Shown here in pieces: positions 1 to 7,532 of a DNA stretch of 35,943 nucleotides; the first letter of the stretch is position 1, and each line of letters begins with the position of its first letter. The DNA lies in contig NZ_ATVB01000016.1 in assembly GCF_000420505.1 (NCBI RefSeq), positions 1 to 35,943 of the forward strand, read 5' to 3'. Source of the DNA: Alloscardovia omnicolens DSM 21503. GTDB lineage: Bacteria; Actinomycetota; Actinomycetes; Actinomycetales; Bifidobacteriaceae. The notes beneath the pieces are model-generated. The model was given only the letters and a program-made list of their open reading frames with translations. It had not been told where the DNA came from and searched no databases. The position numbers and the translations under genes are program-made.

Positions 1-514
1 ATAGGCTCGACACCACATCTAGACGCGTACACGTCAACAAACTCATATTCCAGTTCCTGGTCTGCTCACACCTGGAAACGAAAAAAGCTGATACGTGTCT
101 GTAAAATCTCATTGACACGTGTAAGTTCCCTGCTTCCTCTATGTAACCGTTTGAGTTCTTCTTAAAGCCTGCCACGCCGATAAAGAAGGAAATACTTGAG
201 CATCAGTCGCGCGACTCCATCCACGCAATGTTTCATGTGATACTCCAAGCAAAGAAACAAACTCGAATAACTGCCTTATTACCCGGTTCTATATTAGTTC
301 TTGTTTTCTTCAAGAGAGTTCTACAGCACGAGTTCTAAAATTCTTGTGAATACCCTTTACCCTGATCCACAACCCCTATCATCCCCCCTAAAAAAAGAGA
401 ATCCACCAGAAACAAAAACCAACCCATATCAGACGATGTAATTAATGCGGCATTGCCAAAAAAAGTTGGAGCGACTGTTGCTCGTACATTGGTTTATTCT
501 GACGATTCTTTGAG
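1..514. other. Non-coding stretch before tRNA-Lys
   Basis: I see no convincing coding region here. The only structure I can support is a 7-bp inverted repeat, ACGTGTC (93-99) and GACACGT (114-120), with a 14-nt spacer. It has no T-tract, so it reads as a possible operator rather than a terminator. The 3' end of tRNA-Lys faces this stretch. That is the side where tRNA-targeting elements usually integrate, but no integrase gene or repeat of the tRNA end is visible. Confidence 0.5.
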
Positions 515-587
515 TGCCCCCCCAGGGACTCGAACCCTGAACCCACGACTTAAAAGGACGCTGCTCTAACCATTGAGCTAGAGGGGC
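515..587 (-). tRNA. tRNA-Lys (anticodon TTT)
   Basis: Read on the minus strand, the 73 nt fold as a cloverleaf. The acceptor arms GCCCCTC and GGGGGGC pair over 7 positions with one G-U. The D-arm is GCTC/GAGC, and the T-arm is CAGGG TTCGAGT CCCTG. The anticodon loop is CTTTTAA, giving TTT (lysine). The anticodon stem GCGTC/GTCGT has one T-T mismatch at its second inner position. The gene does not encode CCA. It decodes AAA/AAG. A promoter lies just upstream at 598-626. Confidence 0.93.
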
Positions 588-597
588 AACATACGGC

Positions 598-626
598 ATA
601 ATAGCACATCCGATGAGCGATTGCAA
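598..626 (-). promoter_or_regulatory. Promoter of tRNA-Lys
   Basis: On the minus strand there is TTGCAA (626-621), a 17-nt spacer and TATTAT (603-598). A TG dinucleotide two bases before the -10 gives an extended -10 look. The -10 box ends 11 nt before the first base of the tRNA, so transcription would start a few bases upstream of it. Confidence 0.7.
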
Positions 627-791
627 AACTCCGTGTTGCCAAAATGATTGATGGTTGTTGAAAGCACATATCTAAATTATTTTGATATAACAGAAAGGTA
701 TTACTCGAGTAGAAAATACGCTATGAAAACAATTAGCATAAACTTCTCTTAGTTGTTTTTCTTTAATATGTATAAAGGAGCAGGTCTAAAC

Positions 792-839
792 ATGGATAAA
801 ACGAAAACTTTGCTTAAAAATATGTTGCTTGGGGATTGA
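792..839 (+). CDS. Possible 15-codon leader peptide or decayed gene start
   Basis: ATG at 792 opens a 15-codon frame (MDKTKTLLKNMLLGD, then TGA at 837-839). A good Shine-Dalgarno, AAAGGAG, lies at 774-780, 11 nt upstream. The stop codon runs directly into an 8-bp inverted repeat (839-862) in front of the acquired hydrolase module. It could be a regulatory leader peptide, or the remains of a regulator gene such as often precedes modules of this kind. No family is recognisable from 15 residues. The rest of 588-919 holds only the tRNA promoter and this element. Confidence 0.2.
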   Translation: MDKTKTLLKNMLLGD

Positions 840-862
840 TGTGAACAAAAACCAGTTCACAT
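839..862 (+). promoter_or_regulatory. 8-bp perfect inverted repeat upstream of the MBL gene
   Basis: The arms ATGTGAAC (839-846) and GTTCACAT (855-862) are exact reverse complements with an 8-nt AT-rich spacer. The site lies 58 bp before the MBL start. There is no U-tract, so an operator for a dimeric regulator (for example TetR or GntR type) is more likely than a terminator. No regulator gene is encoded nearby. Confidence 0.45.
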
Positions 863-919
863 CAGATGTTATCCATGCTCACTGATTGCTGATTGGAGAT
901 AAAGAAAGGAACAATCGTT

Positions 920-1801
920 ATGTCTAAGAAAGCTACAGAATTTCAACTAAAAATCATGTCGCGCGGCTATCGGGGTAAAGGTATCTTTAAGCCGCTCAAT
1001 ACCGGCTTGATTGATGAACATGTGCGCTGTGTGCGGGAATACGCTGCCAATGTCTTCTTTTATACGAAAGAAGAGCAGACCATCATGCTGGATGCCGGCT
1101 ACAACTATCCGCGCTTGAAAGAGAAGATGAAATGGCTGGATCTGGATTCGGCAAAGATCACAGATATTCTCATCACGCATCAGGATACCGATCATGTGGG
1201 TGCGGTTGAGGCAGACAACGATGGCCTTTTCCGGTATGCCCATCTTTATATCGGAGAAATTGAAAATCGTTATCTTACAGGTGAGGTGCGCCGCAAGGTG
1301 AGCTTTGGTCTCTACAAGCTGCCGCAGGTCATGATTAAAAACGAAAAAACGCTGCTGAAAGACGGCGAAGTCTTTCAGATCGGCGACATCCGCATAGAGG
1401 CTTTCTTAGTGCCGGGGCACACTTGGGGACATCTGGTTTATCTCATTGACGATGCCTATGTGTTCTTGGGTGATACCATCTGGCTGGGCTATGACGGCGG
1501 CTATAGCTTTATCAATGCCTTGGCGGAAAACAACAAGCTCGCCATTCGCTCTCTTGCCGCTTTGAAGGCAAAGCTTGAAGAACGAAACTCGCGTCCGATG
1601 TTCATTACTGGACATACCGGTTACAGCCGCGACTTCGACTTTGTCTTTGCTCATACCGATAAAGCGTGTAATGCTTTTTGTAAACAAAAGCCCGTTGATC
1701 CTGCGGCGCCCTATGACAGCTACGACGAAAGCGATGACACCCCAGAAGGTGCGCAGGGTGGTTTTTTGCCGGAAGCTGCACAGTATGGAGGCAAACGATG
1801 A
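920..1801 (+). CDS. MBL-fold metallo-hydrolase
   Basis: This is a 293-residue metallo-beta-lactamase-fold protein, probably a cytoplasmic zinc hydrolase of unknown substrate. The metal motif is T86-H87-Q88-D89-T90-D91-H92: HxDxDH, with Asp where the classical motif HxHxDH has the second His. Later ligands are also visible: PGHTWGH, the Asp of LGDT and the His of ITGHTG. The frame stays open back to a TTG at 893, but ATG 920 is preferred because AAAGAAAGGA (901-910) sits 9 nt before it. The stop overlaps the next ATG (ATGA at 1798-1801), so the two genes are probably translationally coupled. It is the first gene of a module whose coding style resembles Firmicutes more than bifidobacteria. The enzyme class is secure, the substrate is not. 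Confidence 0.85.
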   Translation: MSKKATEFQLKIMSRGYRGKGIFKPLNTGLIDEHVRCVREYAANVFFYTKEEQTIMLDAGYNYPRLKEKMKWLDLDSAKITDILITHQDTDHVGAVEADNDGLFRYAHLYIGEIENRYLTGEVRRKVSFGLYKLPQVMIKNEKTLLKDGEVFQIGDIRIEAFLVPGHTWGHLVYLIDDAYVFLGDTIWLGYDGGYSFINALAENNKLAIRSLAALKAKLEERNSRPMFITGHTGYSRDFDFVFAHTDKACNAFCKQKPVDPAAPYDSYDESDDTPEGAQGGFLPEAAQYGGKR

Positions 1802-2292
1802 TTCTGACGCTTTTCCTATCTTCGATTATGATGGCAGGGCTTTTCTTACTTTTATTGGCGGGCGTAGGTTTTATCCAGGACAAGAAGTTTTTTACACCAG
1901 CACCCAAAGCCGTTTATGAAGCCGTCGAGGAAAAACCAGAACGTTTTCGCGGACAGCATATCCTCGGCTGGAGCTTAGCCCTGCTGGCGATGCTTTGTAT
2001 GGCGGGAGCTGTTATTGTCGGTGCAGTAGACGGTATCAAGAATGGCTTTACCTTTTTGCAGTTTTATATACGCTTTGCCGTGATGATGCTTTTGCTGAAA
2101 GTCTTTTATATTTTCTTCTTTGATTGGTTTTTGCTTTGTAGGTCTACGTTCTTTCCGCATTTTTATTCGGAAGTCAAAGCCTTGTTGAGCCCGCAGCTTT
2201 TTGGCTGCAACAAAAAAGATCACCTCATCCATGTCATCGCTATACTTGTGGGCTCTGCTGTCTTGACGGGCTTATGTGTGTGGGTTCAATAA
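1798..2292 (+). CDS. Hypothetical four-TM membrane protein
   Basis: This 164-residue protein is not recognised as a named family. Four hydrophobic stretches are visible, at about residues 3-26, 50-75, 80-115 (a long F/Y-rich double segment containing the acidic residue of FFFDWF) and 141-163. The soluble loop at 30-48 is charged and lysine/glutamate-rich. The start overlaps the MBL stop by 4 nt, and the next gene begins 14 nt after its stop, so it belongs to the same transcript. A partner of the adjacent hydrolase or methyltransferase in membrane or small-molecule chemistry is possible, but nothing in the sequence names a role. Confidence 0.75.
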   Translation: MILTLFLSSIMMAGLFLLLLAGVGFIQDKKFFTPAPKAVYEAVEEKPERFRGQHILGWSLALLAMLCMAGAVIVGAVDGIKNGFTFLQFYIRFAVMMLLLKVFYIFFFDWFLLCRSTFFPHFYSEVKALLSPQLFGCNKKDHLIHVIAILVGSAVLTGLCVWVQ

Positions 2293-2305
2293 GGGAACTT
2301 AAATC

Positions 2306-2971
2306 ATGAAACAAAAAGAAAATCGGGATAATAAAAGCTTCTGGGATCGCATTGCCAAGCTCTATACGCGAATACAGGAAAAAGGAAACAAACAACTCTA
2401 TGAGACATTAATCAAGAAAATCGAAGCACATTTGTCGGATGAGCAATCTGTGCTGGAGCTGGGATGTGGCACTGGACAGCTTAGCCTTCCGCTTGCGCCA
2501 AAGGCAAAAACATGGCTTGCTACAGATTTCTCAGAATGCATGATTGCAGAGGCAAAGAAAAGGGAAAAGTCTTCAAATCTTTGCTTTTGCGTGGAAGATG
2601 CGACAGCACTTTCCTTTGACAGCAATCGCTTTGATGTTGTGCTTATAGCTAATACGCTGCACATTATGCCAAAGCCAAAAAAGGCCTTAGAAGAAATTCA
2701 TCGCGTTCTTAAAACAGATGGCTTACTGATCGCACCCACCTTTGTCGCTGAAGAAAAGATCCATCGACTCAAGCTGTGGCTGATGAAAAGAATCGGATTT
2801 CGTGTTTTTCACAGCTGGAAACTTGCAGAATTTAAAGCATTTATCTGTCAAAACGGTTTTGAACTCCTGCAATGCGAACTTCTACCGACCAGTCCTTGGT
2901 CAGAGTGTTTTTTAGTGGCCAGAAAAATCAATGGCACCGTGGGCAAAGGGAGCGATTCCAAGGAGGTGTGA
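2306..2971 (+). CDS. Class I SAM-dependent methyltransferase
   Basis: This 221-residue protein has the Rossmann methyltransferase fold. Motif I, VLELGCGTGQLSLPLA (about residues 49-64), binds S-adenosylmethionine. The acidic end of strand 2 is seen in LATDFSECMI, and motif III-like FDVVLIANTLHIMPKPKKAL follows, typical of the UbiE/Methyltransf_11 group. The first 40 residues are basic and helical. AAGGGA at 2292-2297 serves ATG 2306. The stop is two bases before the next ATG (2974), so it is part of the same operon. The acceptor substrate is unknown. The small-molecule (UbiE-like) subgroup is favoured over rRNA or protein methylation because of the motif spacing. Confidence 0.85.
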   Translation: MKQKENRDNKSFWDRIAKLYTRIQEKGNKQLYETLIKKIEAHLSDEQSVLELGCGTGQLSLPLAPKAKTWLATDFSECMIAEAKKREKSSNLCFCVEDATALSFDSNRFDVVLIANTLHIMPKPKKALEEIHRVLKTDGLLIAPTFVAEEKIHRLKLWLMKRIGFRVFHSWKLAEFKAFICQNGFELLQCELLPTSPWSECFLVARKINGTVGKGSDSKEV

Positions 2972-2973
2972 TC

Positions 2974-3741
2974 ATGGTAATTCATGACATCAATCAAGAT
3001 AAACAAGAGACCATCGTCCTTATCCATCCCATGAATTTTTCCGGGCAACTCATGATAGAAAGTATGGCAAAAAAGCTGGGAAACGAGTATCGCTATATCG
3101 TTCCGAACCTTTCCGGGCATGGGAAGGCAAAAGAAATCCCTATATCAGCACAACTGAGGAAGCAGCCACGCTTGCCTGTTATTTAAAGGAGCATGATCTT
3201 TGTGCCATAAGGATGGTCTTTGGCGCTTCCCTGGGTGGAGGAGTTCTCTTTGAACTGGTCAAGGATAAAAACTTGCACATTCAAAAACTGTTCTTTGAAG
3301 AAACCAGCTTTTTTGAAAAGCAGGACTTATCTCAAAAATGCTGGGGCATGTATTTCTGAGTAAACAAAAGAAAGCACGGCAAGATCCCCAAGCGGCAATC
3401 AGTCAGGTCGCCAAGCGCTATGGAAAGCACGCGAAGCTGCTGGTTGACACACTTGTTTCGATGGACAAGCAGAGCATCAGAAACATTGTGTACGATTGCG
3501 GGCACATCCGCTTCCCGCACTTATTGGAAGATAGGCAGAAAGAGGTCATCTTTTCCTATGGGGACAAAGATCCGAATCTTGGACACGCAAAAAGAAGTAT
3601 CAAGAAACATTATCCCAAAACGGAAAAATCTGGCAAGGCTATGGGCACTGCGAGGAGATGACGCAAAACACGGAGGCGTATCTGACGTTTGTAAAAGAAT
3701 TTTTGGATTCGGATTTATGGAATGAGAAAGATAAAAGTTGA
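2974..3741 (+). pseudogene. Alpha/beta hydrolase, broken by three single-base frameshifts
   Basis: An alpha/beta hydrolase can be followed through three frames. ATG 2974 (SD AAGGAGG at 2960-2966) begins with IVLIHPMNFSG and VPNLSGHGKAKE. The frame moves by -1 near 3138-3140 to give the nucleophile elbow VFGASLGGG. It moves by -1 again in the A-run near 3335 to give the Asp region VIFSYGDKDPNLGHAK. It moves by -1 once more near 3617-3620 to give the catalytic His context QGYGHCEEM, then runs to TGA 3739-3741. The three shifts add up to one codon, so the ancestral frame is restored. All three sites abut C- or A-runs. Triad Ser, Asp and His are all still encoded, so decay is recent, or the shifts are sequencing errors. 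The stop overlaps the next start (TGATG). Confidence 0.8.
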
Positions 3742-4247
3742 TGGATATCCTACGAGCAATACTTGACGGCGTGGCGATCGCCGCAATTTTTAATGGGGCT
3801 GTCGCAAGCTTGGCACTGATCAATCCAAGATGGTTTTTGGACTCTTATCCAAAGGCCATTCAAAAGGCAGCTCTTTTACCAATGACAGCGCAAGAGAAAA
3901 AGATAAATCTCATATTCACTATCGGTCTCGTTGGGATATGTTTTGTTTATTCGGTTGCGAGCCTTATGCATTCCCCAATTATTGGTTTTTGGAACTTGTT
4001 TTGGATGAGCTATATTCAGTGGAGCATCTTAAATGCAGGAGATTTTTTGCTGTTAGATTGTCTGTTATTTCAAGGAAAATATAAGAGCAAAATTGTTATT
4101 CCCGGCACAGAGGGGCACAAGGACTATGAATTTAAGAATTGGATGAAGCACTTGGCGATTTGGGAACATTTCTTGTTTGTACCCTTTCTGCTAATACCAA
4201 TCATATCGGTAATCCAGGCGTTCATTATTGGAGTGTTAGTCAGATAA
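3741..4247 (+). CDS. Hypothetical membrane protein, last gene of the acquired module
   Basis: This 168-residue protein is not recognised as a named family. Four hydrophobic segments are seen, at about residues 4-28, 57-78, 82-107 and 141-167. A cytoplasmic-looking lysine-rich loop (about 36-54) separates the first two, and a charged loop with HKDYEFKNWMKH separates the last two. ATG 3741 overlaps the hydrolase stop (TGATG). An in-frame TTG directly before it is a weaker start. The gene is AT-richer than the MBL gene, and it remains intact although the hydrolase before it is broken. An integral membrane role is clear; function is unknown. Confidence 0.7.
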   Translation: MDILRAILDGVAIAAIFNGAVASLALINPRWFLDSYPKAIQKAALLPMTAQEKKINLIFTIGLVGICFVYSVASLMHSPIIGFWNLFWMSYIQWSILNAGDFLLLDCLLFQGKYKSKIVIPGTEGHKDYEFKNWMKHLAIWEHFLFVPFLLIPIISVIQAFIIGVLVR

Positions 4248-4393
4248 TTTGCAATCTGTAAACCTTTTAACGATTGCTCGCCAAGGGGTACGAAAAACGT
4301 AAACAGACACACCGGCAAGAGCCACAGGAAAGCCCCAAAATCATACAAAAACCGCCACGGAAAGCAGTGACGGAAGCTCCGCAGAAAGGCGAT

Positions 4394-4415
4394 AATCCCT
4401 GTAAATCAAGGGATT
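4394..4415. repeat. 7-bp inverted repeat
   Basis: AATCCCT (4394-4400) and AGGGATT (4409-4415) are exact reverse complements around an 8-nt spacer. It lies inside the presumed ORF remnant and has no T-tract. The role is unknown; it could mark a recombination or transfer site. Confidence 0.4.
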
Positions 4416-4526
4416 TCGAGATTAAACACATGACTTACGCACCAGCGTTAAATTGTATCAAATACAGTGTTGGAATAGAACCTGAAGATTGATAGCGTGT
4501 AATATTGTTCGTTTTGTCCGTTTAAG

Positions 4527-4558
4527 TCCTGTTACTAGATTATGTACGAGTAACAGGA
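4527..4558. repeat. 10-bp perfect inverted repeat
   Basis: TCCTGTTACT (4527-4536) and AGTAACAGGA (4549-4558) pair perfectly with a 12-nt loop. No U-run follows on either strand, so it is not a classical intrinsic terminator. It stands between the end of the acquired module and the convergent symporter gene. It could be an operator, or one end of the acquired segment. Confidence 0.5.
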
Positions 4559-4706
4559 GATAACTCAAGAACAGGAATGTTCGTCATTCTGTATCTTCTT
4601 AAAATGTGAGAACTGATTATTGATAGGTTTTGACATCTATGAGCTAAGTTATAGCAATCATCTCCTCATGACGTGAGTGTAGGCCTGCTTGCTTATAAGC
4701 TTCTCT

Positions 4707-5708
4707 TTAGTCGAGTGCAGGTTTCCCATCAACTGAATCTGCTGGAATACCTAAACGATCATCACGGTTGCGCCACCATGCAGACAGCACAGAACCGGAA
4801 ATATTATGCCAAACGCTAAAGAATGTTGATGGAATTGCAGTCAGCGGTGCGGCTGCAAAAGAGGTCAGAGCTAATGTTGCACCTAAACCAGAGTCTTGCA
4901 TTCCCACTTCGAAAGTAATTGCTTTCTGCTGGGCATACTTAAATCCGTGAGGATAAACTGCATACATAGCGCGAGAAAAACCGTATCCCAAAGCGTATCC
5001 ACACAGATTATGCAACATAACAACAGGAAGAGCTAACAGACTTTCTGAGCTGAATAACTTCGTATGATTAGCAGCTACAACCACACCAATAATAAGCAAA
5101 ATAGTAACCTGAGATACGATAGGCAGCACAGGAGTGACCATCTCAATTTTCTCTTTGAAAACCATATGACAGAGCACTCCCAACGCTACAGGAATAAGCA
5201 CAACTTTTACAGCGCTCCAGAACAATGATTGCCAAGGAATAGCTACATATTGCGACGCAAGAAGTTGCATAAGCAGTGGAATGAGGAATGGCGCTAATAA
5301 TGTTGACAAGATACCGATAGAAACGTCTAAAGCGACATCTCCGCGGGCAAGAAAACTCATAACATTCGATGATGTTCCTGACGGGCAACATCCAACGAGA
5401 ATAACGCCCACGGCAAGTGGTCCGCTTAAATAGAAAAGCGCGCATAAAGCAACAGCAATAAGCGGCATAATAACATAATGCGCAACAGTTCCCACAATAA
5501 CCATAAATGGCTGCTTTGCTGTACGCACAAAATCATCAACAGATAAAGTCAACCCCATGCCGAAAAGCACAATGCTCAGCAAATAACCGGTATAAGATTT
5601 TGCCCATAAACTTGTGCTCGGCACAAAATAATTAAAAACTGCCCATACGAGCACAATAGCAGTGAACTATTTCGTCAGCCATGTAGCAACGGCTTTAACC
5701 TTACTCAT
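4707..5708 (-). pseudogene. Bile acid:sodium symporter family (BASS) transporter with an amber codon at position 14
   Basis: From ATG 5708 (SD AGAAGGAGAG immediately upstream) the frame reads MSKVKAVATWLTK, then TAG (5669-5667), then FTAIVLVWAVFNYFVPS and on without interruption to TAA at 4707. The rest shows the alternating hydrophobic helices of the BASS family (PF01758), with the family's GCCPSGTSSNVMSFLARGD and EVGMQDSGLGATLA signature stretches. Relatives import organic acids or bile salts with sodium. One nonsense change, such as CAG to TAG, explains the break. A GTG at 5654 could allow a shorter 315-residue product lacking the start of the first helix, but it has no clear SD. It is a standalone gene, convergent with the acquired module. 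Confidence 0.8.
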
Positions 5709-5817
5709 TCTCTCTCCTTCTGACTGTATGAAGCTCATCTCTCAACAAACATACTAGGAGCAGGTGGTAGCTTAGACGTTGTGATGTTCACAACGTGACC
5801 CTCAGGGGCGAGTAGAG

Positions 5818-7194
5818 TTAAGAGCGCACGGAAACAGTGAGTGAAAACATATGGTCATGCGTGCGCACAATCATATCGCCACCATAACGTGTGGCAAGAG
5901 CGCGTATAGATTTTAAGCCGATGCCGTGAGCCCATGAATTATCTTTGGTTGTAGCTGGTAAACCATCATGGAGAGTTAACTCATCGTGAGTATCGTCAAA
6001 ATAGTTATCGCATTGAAAAACAACCATATTGCCATGCTCACGTATGGTTAGAGCAATAACTTTTTTCTCATCATCGTCTAAGCGTTTTACGTATTCTTGC
6101 GCGTTATCAAGTGCATTTCCCACAATCGTATATAAATCGACCATATGAATACGCTCTACATTCACTCGGTCAACCATGCAACTAAAACGAATATTATCTC
6201 GTGCACATTCAATGCGATGCTGGTTGAGAATAATATCTAAGGCTTCATTTCCTGTGCGAATAATGGAATCGTAACGATCGATAAGTTCTTGAGTATGTTG
6301 CACATAGTCGTGCTGAGACTGATTATGTGGGGAAGATAAGGCGAGCACTTGATGTTTGAAGTTGTGAATATGCTCGTTCATCACTTCCATAGTTGTTTTC
6401 ATTGTTTCATGCTGGCTAGAGCGTTGCGCGCTGAGCAGTTCGAGTAATGCTGTTTCTTGCTGAAGCTGAGTAATATAGTGCAATGCATATTGAAAGAGAA
6501 AAATAACGACAGCTATTAGCCCTGCCATTGAGCTGGTAAAGCTCAGAATAGAAAGAATATGCACGTTATATGTGTTCGTAATGCGTGGTATGTGGTATTC
6601 TACAATCTCAATAGCATAATTACTCGTAACATAGATGACAACAAAACTTATGCCATAGAGAACGCATAGTCTTTTACTTTCTCTGAATAGGGGATACATA
6701 ATTTTGTCAAATAACGGACTAAGCCACACGCTTGCAGCCCAAATAGTTAAACCATAACTCACACAAATAATAAGCATGGCAGCGAAAGGATGACTTGAAA
6801 TAAAGTCAGGAATAATAATATTAAATAAAATATTGCGAATAAAAGATGTTAAAAAACGCTCTACGCAAATACCGAGGATCCATCGAGACATGGCATCCGT
6901 CCACGACGTTGCATAACACCATTTAATAAGAAAAAGCGGCGCAATAAAAACAACTGCAATCCACATGCTCATAGCAAGAGTTAGATTAACAGAGGGCTGC
7001 AGGCGAGTGGCAATATTCACGAAAAAGATGGGGTTTAAAGACGTAATGGTTAATCCGCACACTGCAGATAGGGGTAGAGCAAAAGCGTAGGATTGTGAGT
7101 GAGGAGCACTGCGTCGTAAAAATATCCACATACATAGCCAAAGAGTAATAACAAATCGGAAGGATTCAAAAAAGCTTAAAATAACTGTCATCAT
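5818..7194 (-). CDS. AgrC-type sensor histidine kinase
   Basis: This is a 458-residue membrane kinase. About six hydrophobic segments fill residues 5-240 (roughly 7-27, 36-60, 72-92, 136-160, 176-196 and 212-240). A helical linker with the phosphoacceptor context FKHQVL (H281) follows, then a GHKL ATPase domain: N-box NALDNAQE at 360-367 and a G-box in GIGLKSIRALATRYGG near the end. This layout is that of AgrC/ComD/BlpH kinases, which sense peptides in Firmicutes and also occur in bifidobacteria. No agrD-like peptide gene or AgrB protease is visible nearby. Its start overlaps the stop of the LytTR gene (ATGATGA), so it is co-translated with the regulator. The ligand is unknown. The divergent GH3 gene suggests that the system senses something related to cell surface or glycan metabolism. 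Confidence 0.85.
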   Translation of the reverse strand: MMTVILSFFESFRFVITLWLCMWIFLRRSAPHSQSYAFALPLSAVCGLTITSLNPIFFVNIATRLQPSVNLTLAMSMWIAVVFIAPLFLIKWCYATSWTDAMSRWILGICVERFLTSFIRNILFNIIIPDFISSHPFAAMLIICVSYGLTIWAASVWLSPLFDKIMYPLFRESKRLCVLYGISFVVIYVTSNYAIEIVEYHIPRITNTYNVHILSILSFTSSMAGLIAVVIFLFQYALHYITQLQQETALLELLSAQRSSQHETMKTTMEVMNEHIHNFKHQVLALSSPHNQSQHDYVQHTQELIDRYDSIIRTGNEALDIILNQHRIECARDNIRFSCMVDRVNVERIHMVDLYTIVGNALDNAQEYVKRLDDDEKKVIALTIREHGNMVVFQCDNYFDDTHDELTLHDGLPATTKDNSWAHGIGLKSIRALATRYGGDMIVRTHDHMFSLTVSVRS

Positions 7195-7532
7195 TGCCCT
7201 CCCACGTAGGCTAAAAAGGCAGGCTGTACATCTTTTTTATACGAACGTCCAATAGGAATACTGCGTCCAGCACATATGATTTCAGTTGTATAGATTGCTT
7301 CGATATGCTTCATATTTACGGCAAAACTTTTATGAACACGCAAAAATCCATATTGTTCAAAAACACGTGACTGATTTGTCATACTATCGCGGACTTTATA
7401 GACTGCTCCATGCACAGTAGAGATGAAGACATAGTGATCTCGTGCTTCTAGAAAACTAACGTCGGTAAGATTAATTGATCGCAAACCGTCAGTAGTAGTT
7501 ATGGCGAGAACGGTACTTGTTTTCCCCCTCAA
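7191..7532 (-). CDS. LytTR DNA-binding domain (detached half of the response regulator)
   Basis: This 113-residue frame encodes a LytTR domain (PF04397): strands around INLTDVSFLEARDHYVFIST, then VFEQYGFLRVHKSFAVNMKHIEAI and the closing IPIGRSYKK motif. LytTR domains bind direct repeats as the output half of AgrA-type regulators. It lies +1 relative to the receiver frame (7489-7899) and overlaps it by 44 nt. The only in-frame start near its beginning is a TTG at 7532 without a Shine-Dalgarno. It is therefore best read as the second half of one protein, separated by a one-base change in the G5 run at 7524-7528. With one G fewer, the junction would read KTIEGKTSTVLAI without a break. Confidence 0.8.
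   Translation of the reverse strand: MRGKTSTVLAITTTDGLRSINLTDVSFLEARDHYVFISTVHGAVYKVRDSMTNQSRVFEQYGFLRVHKSFAVNMKHIEAIYTTEIICAGRSIPIGRSYKKDVQPAFLAYVGGQ

Larger units (their letters stand above)
4248..4706. other. Right border of the acquired module: ORF fragment and inverted repeats
   Basis: No complete gene is present. From 4274 a frame of about 70 codons reads as a basic, proline-rich segment (KRKQTHRQEPQESPKIIQKP and onward) without a credible ribosome site. It resembles the tail of a DNA-processing or mobilisation protein and may be a remnant. Two inverted repeats follow, at 4394-4415 and 4527-4558. From about 4560 to 4706 I see nothing except a 10-bp palindrome, GCTTATAAGC (4691-4700), just beyond the symporter stop. 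Confidence 0.4.

Noticed and set aside
515-587. tRNA-Lys as attachment site of the module at 790-4560
   Set aside because: The module is on the 5' side of the tRNA, no integrase is present, and no copy of the tRNA 3' end was seen at the other border.
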